Shown here piece by piece: positions 1-6,557 of a stretch of DNA of 7,712 nt. The notes under the pieces were generated by a model. That model was given only the letters and a program-made list of their open reading frames with translations, was not told where the DNA came from and searched no databases. The translations under genes and the position numbers were made by a program. This DNA comes from an uncultured Megasphaera sp. (GTDB taxonomy: Bacteria; Bacillota; Negativicutes; Veillonellales; Megasphaeraceae). The stretch lies in NCBI GenBank assembly GCA_900548635.1, contig URLP01000088.1, positions 1 through 7,712 on the forward strand, given 5' to 3'. Every line of letters starts with the position of its first letter. Position 1 is the stretch's first letter.

Positions 1-1
1 G

Positions 2-574
2 GCCGTTGCCGCCGGGACCATCGCCGCAGGTCTGGCCCGCAGCCAGACCGTTTTGCTAGCTCTGGTGGGGACGGGGAAAGGCAGGAAGAAAATCTTACCG
101 CCCGGAGCTGCCTCGGCCGAGACTTTTGCCCAGCGCTGCACGGCCTGCCATCTCTGCGTCAGCCGCTGTCCCAGCGGCGTCCTGGTGCCGGCCGTCTTGG
201 AGAACGGCGCCTTGCAGATGGGCCAGCCCTACATGGATTTTTCTAAAGGCTACTGTGTCTATAACTGCAACTTTTGTTCTCAAGCCTGCCCGGCTGGCGC
301 CATTCTCCCGCTGGACCTGGCCGTGAAGGAACGGACGAAAATCGGCATCGCCCACTATGCCCAGTTCCATTGCCTCATCGCCCGCGACGGCATCGTCTGC
401 GGTAACTGTGCCCGCCATTGTCCCGTCCAGGCCATTACCCTGGTCGAGAACGAGGATGGGCGCAGCTACCCGCATGTCGATGGGGCGTGCTGTATCGGCT
501 GCGGTTCCTGCGAATATCACTGCCCGGTCAAACCGGCGGCTATTTCTGTCAGTCCCTTGCCGAAATCTTCGTAA
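2..574 (+). CDS. Polyferredoxin with four 4Fe-4S motifs, C-terminal part (5' end outside the window)
   Basis: The frame is open from the first full codon at position 2, so the gene starts upstream. The TTG at 53 has no Shine-Dalgarno sequence and is unlikely to be the start. Counting residues from position 2, a hydrophobic Ala/Gly/Leu-rich stretch (about 1-23) followed by a basic GKGRKK looks like the end of a membrane helix. Four cysteine clusters follow: C46/49/52/56, C85/89/92/96, C124/133/136/140 and C164/167/170/174, each ending in CP. Each is a likely [4Fe-4S] ligand set. This pattern matches the C-terminal halves of NapH/YccM-like membrane polyferredoxins, which pass electrons in anaerobic respiration or redox balancing. 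The partner oxidoreductase is not visible here. The stop (572-574) lies 2 bp from the stop of the convergent gene. The iron-sulfur assignment is firm; the exact family and electron partner are not. Confidence 0.85.
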   Translation, partial: AVAAGTIAAGLARSQTVLLALVGTGKGRKKILPPGAASAETFAQRCTACHLCVSRCPSGVLVPAVLENGALQMGQPYMDFSKGYCVYNCNFCSQACPAGAILPLDLAVKERTKIGIAHYAQFHCLIARDGIVCGNCARHCPVQAITLVENEDGRSYPHVDGACCIGCGSCEYHCPVKPAAISVSPLPKSS

Positions 575-576
575 TC

Positions 577-1089
577 TCAGTCTTCCAGGTCGGTGGCGAT
601 ATCCGGCTCATTCTTTCGGTTGAAGCCGATGATGCGGCGCGGTTTTTCGATGTCGTCGTGGCGGGGGACGGCGACGAGGAGCAAGTTGAGCTGGGAAATA
701 TGCTGGACCAGTTCAACGGCTGAACCGTCGGACAATTCGCCGTAGAATACGATCATATTCGGATCCCAGTAACCAATGTCCTGGATGCTGAAGGTGATGT
801 CGCCAGCCGATACCAGGCGGCCGCCGGCCTGCATATCGTCGGGCAGGCCCGATTCAAAGTTGTTGATCAAGGCAACGATGCGCTGATACATGTCGGAAGC
901 CAGATAGGGCGCTTCCGGATCTTCGTCTTCTTCCTTTTCCGCAACGGCGCCGGGCTGGAGAATCGTCAGGCCTTTGGCCGGTGCCGGCGGAGCTGCTTTT
1001 GTATCCTTTTCTTCCGTCACAGTCACTGTCTTTTCAGACGCTTCTGCCGCTTCTTCAGGGGCTGTCATTTTTTTCGTATCTTCTGTCAT
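577..1089 (-). CDS. DUF6173-like protein with acidic N-terminal linker
   Basis: This is a 170-residue protein of unknown function. Residues 1-60 are low complexity, rich in Glu, Ala, Thr, Lys and Pro, and probably disordered. From about residue 66 a compact domain follows: YQRIVALINNFES, then DITFSIQDIGYWDPNMIVFYG (98-118 region), then LVQHISQLNLLLVAVPR and PRRIIGF. From memory this conserved block (IGYW, FYG, QHISQ, PRRIIGF) resembles DUF6173. There is no signal peptide, membrane helix or recognisable catalytic motif. I start it at the ATG at 1089 rather than the in-frame GTG at 1098, because that GTG lies on the Shine-Dalgarno sequence, which is 8 nt before the ATG. The gene appears monocistronic and is divergent from hslO. 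The coding call is solid; the family name is moderate and the function unknown. Confidence 0.8.
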   Translation of the reverse strand: MTEDTKKMTAPEEAAEASEKTVTVTEEKDTKAAPPAPAKGLTILQPGAVAEKEEDEDPEAPYLASDMYQRIVALINNFESGLPDDMQAGGRLVSAGDITFSIQDIGYWDPNMIVFYGELSDGSAVELVQHISQLNLLLVAVPRHDDIEKPRRIIGFNRKNEPDIATDLED

Positions 1090-1097
1090 AATAATCA

Positions 1098-1104
1098 CTC
1101 CTTT
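1098..1104 (-). promoter_or_regulatory. Ribosome binding site of the DUF6173-like gene
   Basis: On the minus strand this reads AAAGGAG, with an 8-nt spacer to the ATG at 1089. It decides the start codon: the upstream in-frame GTG (1098-1096) would begin on the last base of this site and could not use it. Confidence 0.7.
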
Positions 1105-1112
1105 ACATTCTT

Positions 1113-1118
1113 ATTATA
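1113..1118 (-). promoter_or_regulatory. Candidate -10 box for the DUF6173-like gene
   Basis: The minus strand reads a perfect TATAAT here, 23 nt before the ATG at 1089. No good -35 hexamer sits 16-18 nt upstream; the best nearby is TTTCCC at about 19 nt. The predicted transcript start near 1106 leaves a very short leader with just enough room for the Shine-Dalgarno sequence. The -10 match is seen; its use as a promoter is inferred. Confidence 0.4.
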
Positions 1119-1168
1119 ACTATTCGAGATGACAGCGGGGAAATCCTGCTGAAAAATTAAAACCATCC

Positions 1169-1213
1169 ACTTCAAACTTCAAACGTCAAACTTTACTAGC
1201 CCCTAACCCCTAC
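1169..1213. repeat. Degenerate 7-bp tandem repeat tract (upstream of hslO)
   Basis: Six consecutive heptamers can be read: ACTTCAA, ACTTCAA, ACGTCAA, ACTTTAC, TAGCCCC and TAACCCC, followed by TAC. The unit changes in steps but the 7-bp period is kept. On the minus strand the GC-rich end reads TTAGGGG-CTAGTAA, which shares the core GGCTAGT with the heptamer tract after the deaminase gene. The tract lies just upstream of the hslO -10 box. It is non-coding; I see no ORF in it. Confidence 0.6.
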
Positions 1214-1219
1214 TTGTTG

Positions 1220-1225
1220 TATAAT
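1220..1225 (+). promoter_or_regulatory. Candidate -10 box of the hslO-to-deaminase operon
   Basis: A perfect TATAAT lies 34 nt before the hslO ATG, which places the transcript start near 1232 and leaves a leader of about 28 nt. The -35 region is poor: at 17-nt spacing it falls on TAGCCC inside the heptamer tract, and the TTGACA-like TTTACT at 1192-1197 is 22 nt away, too far for a normal promoter. The promoter may be weak or need an activator. It is the only promoter-like site I find ahead of the five-gene operon. Confidence 0.5.
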
Positions 1226-1259
1226 AGAGACTGGATTTGTTAAGAAAGGATAGGAATTC

Positions 1260-2144
1260 ATGATTACACACAACCAGATCATTCATTATACATCGGATGA
1301 ACTCATCCGCGTCTCTGTGGCACTGACGCGGGGCATCGTCGAAAAGGCACGCCAGCGCCATCAGCTCTCGCCGGTCGCCAGTGCGGCCTTGGGCCGGGCC
1401 ATGACGGGCGCCGTCCTCCTCGCCGGCGACTACAAGAACCACGAAGGCGTGTCCCTGAAGTTGGCCGGTGACGGCCCACTGGGGGCGGTCCACGCAGACT
1501 GCTTCGATACGAACAAGCTGCGCGGCTACGTCGACAATCCCCACGTCGACCTGCCCCTCAAGGCGAACGGCAAGCTCGACGTCGGCGCCGCTGTCGGCCA
1601 GCACGGCCAGCTGAGCGTGACGCGCTTTACGCCGGAAAAGACGACTTATACCAGTCAGGCCGACCTCGTCTCCGGGGAAATCGCCGAAGACCTGGCCTAT
1701 TATCTCTTTACGTCGGAACAGATTCCGTCGACGATCAGCCTCGGCGTCCTCGTCGACAAGGACTGCAGCATCGCCGCCGCCGGCGGCTTCCTCGTCCAGG
1801 CCCTGCCCGGCGCCAAAGACGAAGACCTGGCCCGCGTCGAAGCGAACATCACCCAGATCGGTGCCTTGACGACGTACCTCAAGGACCATCCGCATGCCGA
1901 AGGTCTGATCGATATCATCCTCGGCGGCATGCATTTCAAAGAACTTTACCGGCAGGAACTCTACTGGCGCTGCACGTGCTCGCGCCAGCGCTTCGAAAAT
2001 GCCCTTTTATCCCTGCGTCCGGCCGATAAAGAATCGCTCTTACAGGACCCGCAGGTCGAAATGACCTGCCAGTACTGCGGCGCCAAATACGTCGTCACCC
2101 ACGACGAACTCGCCGCCCTCTACGCCAAACACGCAAAGAAATAA
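1260..2144 (+). CDS. hslO: Redox-regulated chaperone Hsp33
   Basis: Hsp33 is a cytoplasmic holdase that is inactive when reduced with zinc bound and is switched on when oxidation releases the zinc and forms disulfides. The 294-residue length is normal for the family. The N-terminal domain has the typical GIVEKARQRHQLSPVASAALGRAM region (about 25-48) and the downstream LAGDGPLGAV. The C-terminal redox switch is complete: CxC at C238/C240 and CxxC at C270/C273, the four zinc ligands. The ATG at 1260 is preceded by AAAGGA (1245-1250) with a 9-nt spacer. It is the first gene of the operon, and the next gene starts 16 nt after its stop with no terminator between. Placement with a SAM by-product salvage set is not explained by its known role; it may simply share a promoter. 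Confidence 0.95.
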   Translation: MITHNQIIHYTSDELIRVSVALTRGIVEKARQRHQLSPVASAALGRAMTGAVLLAGDYKNHEGVSLKLAGDGPLGAVHADCFDTNKLRGYVDNPHVDLPLKANGKLDVGAAVGQHGQLSVTRFTPEKTTYTSQADLVSGEIAEDLAYYLFTSEQIPSTISLGVLVDKDCSIAAAGGFLVQALPGAKDEDLARVEANITQIGALTTYLKDHPHAEGLIDIILGGMHFKELYRQELYWRCTCSRQRFENALLSLRPADKESLLQDPQVEMTCQYCGAKYVVTHDELAALYAKHAKK

Positions 2145-2160
2145 AGGAAGGAATGATATT

Positions 2161-2949
2161 ATGGGATTGATTGCCATCATCGGCGGTACCGGCGTCTGTG
2201 ACCCGAAAATCCTGACGGATGTCCAGGAAGACTATATGGATACCTTTTACGGCACCATCCATTATTGGCAGGGGACGTACAAAGACAAGGAACTCGTCTT
2301 TTTGCCCCGCCACGGCCGGACTCATTCCATTCCGCCGCATCTCATCAACTATCGGGCCAACATCCTCGGCCTCAAGCGCCTGGGCGTGACGGCCATCCTT
2401 TCGACGACGGCCTCCCTGAACCGCGACGACAAACCCGGCGACTTCGTCTTGCCCGACCAGTTCCTGGACTTCACCAAGAGCCGCCACACGTCCTTTTTCG
2501 ACGGCGGCGAGAACGGCGTCGTCCACGTCGACATGACGGAACCGTACTGCCCGACCCTGCGCCGCACGGTTGCGCAGGCTGCAGCGGCACTGGGCGGCTA
2601 TACCCTGCACGAAAAGGGAACCTATGTCTGCACGGAAGGGCCGCGCTTCGAGACGCCGGCCGAAATCAAAATGTATGAAAAGCTCGGCGGCGACCTCGTG
2701 GGTATGACCAACGTGCCCGAAGTCTGCCTGGCCAGGGAAGCGGAAATCTGCTATGCGACGATTTCCATGGTCACCAATTTCGCAGCCGGCATTTCCAAGG
2801 CGCCTTTGACGCATGAAGAAGTCGTCGACGCCATGGCGAAAAACGCCCAGCGCCTGCAAAAGCTCATCCTAAAGAGCATCGAATTATATGATAATGACGA
2901 TTGTGCCTGCCGTCATACCCTGCAGGCCTATGGGGGGTTCACGGTCTGA
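2161..2949 (+). CDS. mtnP: Methylthio-nucleoside phosphorylase (MTAP/PNP family), probably methylthioinosine-type
   Basis: This is a 262-residue trimeric PNP/MTAP-family enzyme that cleaves a 5'-methylthio-nucleoside with phosphate into a free purine base and 5-methylthioribose-1-phosphate. Visible motifs are GGTG (8-11), LPRHGRTHSIPPHLINYRAN (48-67) with the phosphate-site R50 and H51, TEGPRFET (158-165), GMTNVPE (181-187, Met182 matching human MTAP Met196) and VTNFAAGIS (204-212). In the last motif Asn206 stands where human MTAP has Asp220, and Ala208 where it has Asp222. Asn here is typical of 6-oxopurine PNPs and of the Pseudomonas methylthioinosine phosphorylase. I therefore infer that methylthioinosine, not MTA, may be the real substrate; an annotation as MTA phosphorylase would follow from family similarity alone. 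The start has AAGGA (2148-2152) and an 8-nt spacer. The stop overlaps the next start (TGATG). Confidence 0.93.
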   Translation: MGLIAIIGGTGVCDPKILTDVQEDYMDTFYGTIHYWQGTYKDKELVFLPRHGRTHSIPPHLINYRANILGLKRLGVTAILSTTASLNRDDKPGDFVLPDQFLDFTKSRHTSFFDGGENGVVHVDMTEPYCPTLRRTVAQAAAALGGYTLHEKGTYVCTEGPRFETPAEIKMYEKLGGDLVGMTNVPEVCLAREAEICYATISMVTNFAAGISKAPLTHEEVVDAMAKNAQRLQKLILKSIELYDNDDCACRHTLQAYGGFTV

Positions 2950-3989
2950 TGGAAACACTGCGTTGGGAAAAGGGGACGCTCTATCTGCTCGACCAGACGA
3001 AGCTCCCCTTTGAAGAAATCTATCTGCCCTGCCGGAAATGGCAGGACGTGCGCCAGGCCATTTCCGTCTTGGCCGTCCGCGGCGCACCGGCCATCGGCGT
3101 CGCTGCGGCTTATGCCGTCGTCCTCGCCGCCCGCGCCTGCTGCGAAAAGGGGCAGGACGACACTTTCCTGGCGGATCTTACCGCCATCTGTAAAGCACTC
3201 GATGCGGTCCGGCCGACAGCGGTTAACCTGCACTGGGCTTTGACCCGGATGCTGGCCGCCGCCGGGGAAGGGGGCACGCCCCAGGCCATTACGGCGCGCC
3301 TTGAAGAAAAAGCTATTGCCATTCATCAGGAAGACCTGGCCGTCAACTGCGCCATGGCCCGCTTCGGTGCCGATGAGCTCGGTAAGAGCGGTAAGAAGCT
3401 GACCCTCCTTACGCACTGCAACGCCGGCGCCCTGGCGACGGCCGGCATCGGCACGGCTCTGGGCGTCATCCGCGAACTCCATCGCCGGGGTCTGGTGTCC
3501 ATGGTCTATGCTGATGAAACGCGGCCCCTCTTGCAGGGCGCCCGCTTGACGGCTTTTGAACTCATGGCCGACCATATTCCGGTGACGCTCATTACCGATA
3601 ACATGGCTGCCTGGACACTCAAGACCAAGGGCGTCGATGCCATCATCGTCGGTGCCGACCGCATTGCGGCTAATGGCGATACGGCCAATAAGATTGGGAC
3701 CTACGGGTTATCCCTGATGGCACGGGAACTCGCGATTCCCTTGTACATTGCGGCACCGGCTTCAACTTTTGATTTGTCTATTACTGACGGCAATCAGATA
3801 CCCATTGAAGAACGGAATCACGATGAAGTCCGTTCTTTCCGGGGTGTGGCGGCAGCCCTCCCCGAAACGCCCGTCTTTAATCCCGCCTTCGATGTGACGC
3901 CTCATGAAAATATCCGCGCCATCGTGACGGAAAAGGGCATTATCCACCGGCCGGATGCCGTATCCGTACCGGCGTTTTTCCAACACTAA
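2949..3989 (+). CDS. mtnA: S-methyl-5-thioribose-1-phosphate isomerase
   Basis: MtnA converts 5-methylthioribose-1-phosphate to 5-methylthioribulose-1-phosphate, the step after the phosphorylase. The protein is 346 residues, the family norm. It shows RGAPAIG (44-50), RPTAVNLHWAL (88-98), THCNAGALATAGIGTALGV with catalytic Cys157, YADETRPLLQGARLT (187-201) and GADRIAANGDTANKIGTY with Asp237. Cys157 and Asp237 correspond to Bacillus subtilis Cys160 and Asp240. The ATG at 2949 shares its A with the mtnP stop, which indicates translational coupling; only a loose G-run (2932-2937) serves as a Shine-Dalgarno sequence. A longer reading from TTG at 2901 would add 16 residues inside mtnP and is not supported. 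Close homologues can isomerise 5-deoxyribose-1-phosphate in the DHAP shunt, so this substrate is possible too. No mtnB, C, D, K or aldolase gene is visible. Confidence 0.94.
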   Translation: METLRWEKGTLYLLDQTKLPFEEIYLPCRKWQDVRQAISVLAVRGAPAIGVAAAYAVVLAARACCEKGQDDTFLADLTAICKALDAVRPTAVNLHWALTRMLAAAGEGGTPQAITARLEEKAIAIHQEDLAVNCAMARFGADELGKSGKKLTLLTHCNAGALATAGIGTALGVIRELHRRGLVSMVYADETRPLLQGARLTAFELMADHIPVTLITDNMAAWTLKTKGVDAIIVGADRIAANGDTANKIGTYGLSLMARELAIPLYIAAPASTFDLSITDGNQIPIEERNHDEVRSFRGVAAALPETPVFNPAFDVTPHENIRAIVTEKGIIHRPDAVSVPAFFQH

Positions 3990-4016
3990 TTCATTATAGA
4001 AAGAGGTCTTATTCAT

Positions 4017-5258
4017 ATGGAATCTATTATTCGCGATATTAAGTTAGCTAAAAGCGGTCATGAAAAAATCAGCTGGGTCGATCGTCATATGCCGGCCCTC
4101 AATGCTATTGGCGACAAATTGAAAGCCGACCAGACCTTTAAGGGCAAAACGATTTGCGTCAGTGTTCATCTGGAAGCCAAGACGGCTTATTTGGCCGAAG
4201 TCCTTCATCGGGCCGGGGCGAACGTCATCGTCACGGGCAGCAACCCGCTCTCGACACAGGACGACGTCGCAGCGGCCCTCGTCGAAGATGGCCTGACGGT
4301 CTATGCTTGGTATGGCGCGACCGATGAAGAATACTTTGATTTCCTCAATAAATCCCTGGACCATCATCCGGACATCATCATCGATGACGGCGGCGACCAG
4401 GTCCATCTCCTGCATACGACCCGCGCCGATGCCATGGAAAACCTCCTCGGCGGCACGGAAGAAACGACGACCGGTGTCAATCGTCTCCACGGCCTCGACA
4501 AAGCCGGCGAATTGAAGTTCCCTATGGTCGCAGCTAACGATTCGTATTGCAAATACCTCTTCGACAACCGTTATGGTACAGGCCAGTCTACGTGGGATGG
4601 CATCATGCGCACGACGAACTTGACCGTCGTCGGCAAGAAAGTCGTCGTCGCCGGCTATGGCTGGTGCGGCAAGGGCTGCGCTATGCGCGCGAAAGGCCTC
4701 GGCGCTCACGTCATCGTCACGGAAGTCGACCCGATCAAAGCCATCGAAGCTGTTTTCGACGGTTTTGAAGTCATGCCCATGGCAGAAGCAGCCAAAGTCG
4801 GCGATATCTTCGTTACCCTCACGGGCGACAAGGACGTCATCCGCGGCGAACACATGAAGAACATGAAAGACGGCGTCGTCCTCGCCAATGCCGGCCATTT
4901 CGATGTCGAAATCAACAAGCCTGAATTGGAAGCCCTGGCAGTCCGCCATTTTGAAGCCCGCCACAACATCGAAGGCTACGAACTCCCGAACGGCCACATC
5001 ATCAACCTCCTCGCCGAAGGCCGCTTGGTCAACTTAGCTGCCGGCGACGGTCATCCGGCTGAAATCATGGACTTGTCTTTCGCTGTCCAGGCCCTGGCTG
5101 CCAAATACATCCTCGAACACCATGCGGAACTTGGCAACCACGTCTATGTCCTGCCTCATGAAATCGATACGGAAATCGCCAAGATTAAACTGGCTTCCAT
5201 GGGGTATGCCATCGATACGCTCAGCGAAGAACAGCGCAAATACTTGAATCTCGACTAA
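4017..5258 (+). CDS. ahcY: Adenosylhomocysteinase family (Thermotoga/archaeal type), possibly S-inosylhomocysteine hydrolase
   Basis: The family splits S-nucleosyl-homocysteine into nucleoside and homocysteine using bound NAD. At 413 residues it is the short bacterial/archaeal type. Seen are DDGG (123-126), EETTTGVNRLH (148-158), LKFPMVAANDSYCKYLFDNRYGTGQS (166-191) with Lys167 and Asp175 matching human Lys186 and Asp190, the Rossmann motif GYGWCGKG (213-220; GYGDVGKG in the classical type), NAGHFDVEI (291-299) and LAEGRLVNLAAGDGHP (332-347). The base-binding segment reads HLEAKTA (51-57), so Lys55 stands where adenine-type enzymes have Glu/Gln (human HMTVETA). Asp344 replaces human Met351, and Thr188 replaces Cys195. 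From memory, HLEAKTA and AAGDGHP occur in the clade that includes the methanogen S-inosylhomocysteine hydrolase, so the true substrate may be deaminated SAH. The start has AAGAGG (4001-4006). The gap to mtnA is 27 nt. Confidence 0.95.
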   Translation: MESIIRDIKLAKSGHEKISWVDRHMPALNAIGDKLKADQTFKGKTICVSVHLEAKTAYLAEVLHRAGANVIVTGSNPLSTQDDVAAALVEDGLTVYAWYGATDEEYFDFLNKSLDHHPDIIIDDGGDQVHLLHTTRADAMENLLGGTEETTTGVNRLHGLDKAGELKFPMVAANDSYCKYLFDNRYGTGQSTWDGIMRTTNLTVVGKKVVVAGYGWCGKGCAMRAKGLGAHVIVTEVDPIKAIEAVFDGFEVMPMAEAAKVGDIFVTLTGDKDVIRGEHMKNMKDGVVLANAGHFDVEINKPELEALAVRHFEARHNIEGYELPNGHIINLLAEGRLVNLAAGDGHPAEIMDLSFAVQALAAKYILEHHAELGNHVYVLPHEIDTEIAKIKLASMGYAIDTLSEEQRKYLNLD

Positions 5259-5263
5259 GGACC

Positions 5264-5269
5264 AGGAGG
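5264..5269 (+). promoter_or_regulatory. Strong ribosome binding site of the deaminase gene
   Basis: A full AGGAGG with a 7-nt spacer to the ATG at 5277. It is the best Shine-Dalgarno sequence in the operon, which suggests the deaminase is well translated despite being the last gene. Confidence 0.7.
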
Positions 5270-5276
5270 GGAAACG

Positions 5277-6557
5277 ATGAAAAAACTGATTCAGCACGTA
5301 GCCCTCTACCAGGACCACCGCGTCTTAGAAGGACAGAATATCGCCATCGACGGCTCGCGCATCACGGGTTTCCCGGAAGCGCCGAATCCGGCGGAATACG
5401 ACGAAGTCATAGACGGCAAGGACATGCTCGCCCTGCCGGGCTTCGTCAACACTCATAACCATGTCGCCATGACGGTCTTCCGCAGCTATGCCGACGACAT
5501 GCAGCTCATGGACTGGCTGGAAAAGAAAATCTGGCCGGCCGAAGCCAAACTGACGGATGACGTCATCTACGCCCAGTCCATGCTGGGCATTGCCGAAATG
5601 ATCCGCTGCGGCACGACGGCCTATGCTGACATGTACGACCACATGGACCAGGAAGCCCGCGCCGTCGAAGAAACGGGCATCCGCGCCTGCCTCTGCCGCG
5701 GCAGTATCGGCATTGGGCCGAACGCCCAGGCCGGGCTTGACGAAAACCGCCAGCTCTTCCTCGACTGGAACGGCAAGGCCGACGGCCGCATCACCGTCAT
5801 GATGGGGCCCCATGCACCGTACACGTGCCCGCCGGAATACCTGCATAAATTCGTCGACCAGGCACGGGAACTGGGTGCCGAAATCCACATCCACCTCAGC
5901 GAAACGAAAGGGGAAGTGGAAAACATCAAACAGCAGTACGGCAAATCGCCGATTGCCCTGATGGATGAAATCGGCGTCTTCGACTGCGGCTGCCTGGCCG
6001 CTCACTGCGTCTGGGTCGATGATGACGACATGGACATCATGGCAGAAAAACACGTCCGCGTCGCCCACAACCCGGGCAGCAACCTGAAGCTGGCCAGCGG
6101 CATCGCGCCGGTGCCCAAGATGCTGGCCAAGGGCATCACTGTCGGCCTCGGCACGGACGGCGCCTCGAGCAACAACAACCTGGACATCCTGGAAGAAATG
6201 CGCTTGACCACCCTCATCCACAAGGCCAACACCCTGGATCCCTTGGTCATCCCGGCAGAAACGGCCGTCAACATGCTCACTGAAGGCGGCGCCAAATGCC
6301 TGGGCTACAAGGACGTAGGCAAGCTGGAAAAAGGCTACAAAGCCGACATCACCCTCGTCGACCGCGAAGGCCTGCACTGGTACCCAAAGAACGACACCAT
6401 GAGCCTCTTCGCCTACAGTGCCAACAGCATGGACGTCGACACAGTTCTGGTCAATGGTGAAGTCCTCTTACGCCATAAAGAATTCACCAAACTGGACATC
6501 GAAAAGATCAAAGCCGAAGCCGAACGGACTCGGAAGAAACTCTTTGCACAGATTTAG
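5277..6557 (+). CDS. mtaD: 5'-methylthioadenosine / S-adenosylhomocysteine deaminase
   Basis: A metal-dependent amidohydrolase that deaminates the adenine of MTA, SAH or 5'-deoxyadenosine to hypoxanthine while it is still on the sugar. At 426 residues it is of typical length. Active-site residues are all present: HNH (His60, His62) in LPGFVNTHNH, GPHAPYTC (178-185, His179), HIHLSET with metal ligand His206 and Glu209, AAHCVW (His243) and LGTDGASSNNNLD with Asp294. These match the metal and catalytic set of the Thermotoga enzyme TM0936. The N-terminal strand and the C-terminal GYKADITLVD segment form the usual small beta domain. The gap to ahcY is 18 nt, so it is in the operon. It would supply deaminated substrates to the phosphorylase and the hydrolase encoded upstream. 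Preference among MTA, SAH and 5'-deoxyadenosine cannot be read from the sequence. Confidence 0.95.
   Translation: MKKLIQHVALYQDHRVLEGQNIAIDGSRITGFPEAPNPAEYDEVIDGKDMLALPGFVNTHNHVAMTVFRSYADDMQLMDWLEKKIWPAEAKLTDDVIYAQSMLGIAEMIRCGTTAYADMYDHMDQEARAVEETGIRACLCRGSIGIGPNAQAGLDENRQLFLDWNGKADGRITVMMGPHAPYTCPPEYLHKFVDQARELGAEIHIHLSETKGEVENIKQQYGKSPIALMDEIGVFDCGCLAAHCVWVDDDDMDIMAEKHVRVAHNPGSNLKLASGIAPVPKMLAKGITVGLGTDGASSNNNLDILEEMRLTTLIHKANTLDPLVIPAETAVNMLTEGGAKCLGYKDVGKLEKGYKADITLVDREGLHWYPKNDTMSLFAYSANSMDVDTVLVNGEVLLRHKEFTKLDIEKIKAEAERTRKKLFAQI

Noticed and set aside
575..640. Bidirectional terminator between the convergent genes
   Set aside because: Only 2 bp separate the stops and no GC stem with a T-run is visible; any termination must occur inside the opposing genes.
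1169..1213. CRISPR array
   Set aside because: The units are only 7 bp long without spacers; this is a short tandem repeat.
1105..1259. SAM or SAH riboswitch ahead of the operon
   Set aside because: An attractive idea for this pathway, but the leader from the TATAAT to hslO is only about 28 nt and no aptamer-like stems are visible.
1203..1934. Long minus-strand open frame opposite hslO
   Set aside because: It is a shadow of GC-rich codon use in hslO; there is no ribosome binding site and its protein has no recognisable motif, while hslO is complete with its zinc cysteines.
2095..2859. Minus-strand open frame opposite mtnP
   Set aside because: It lies antisense to a clearly recognised enzyme and its translation looks like low-information sequence.
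2901..2948. N-terminal extension of mtnA from TTG
   Set aside because: No Shine-Dalgarno sequence, it overlaps the mtnP coding end, and the MtnA fold begins at METLRWEKGTLYLLDQ.
4044..4997. Long minus-strand frame opposite ahcY
   Set aside because: It arises because GTC/GAC-rich codons leave the complementary frame free of stops; no family motif or start signal.
5325..6377. Minus-strand open frame of 350 codons opposite mtaD
   Set aside because: Same reason: MtaD has all metal ligands on the plus strand and the antisense product is unlike any protein family I know.
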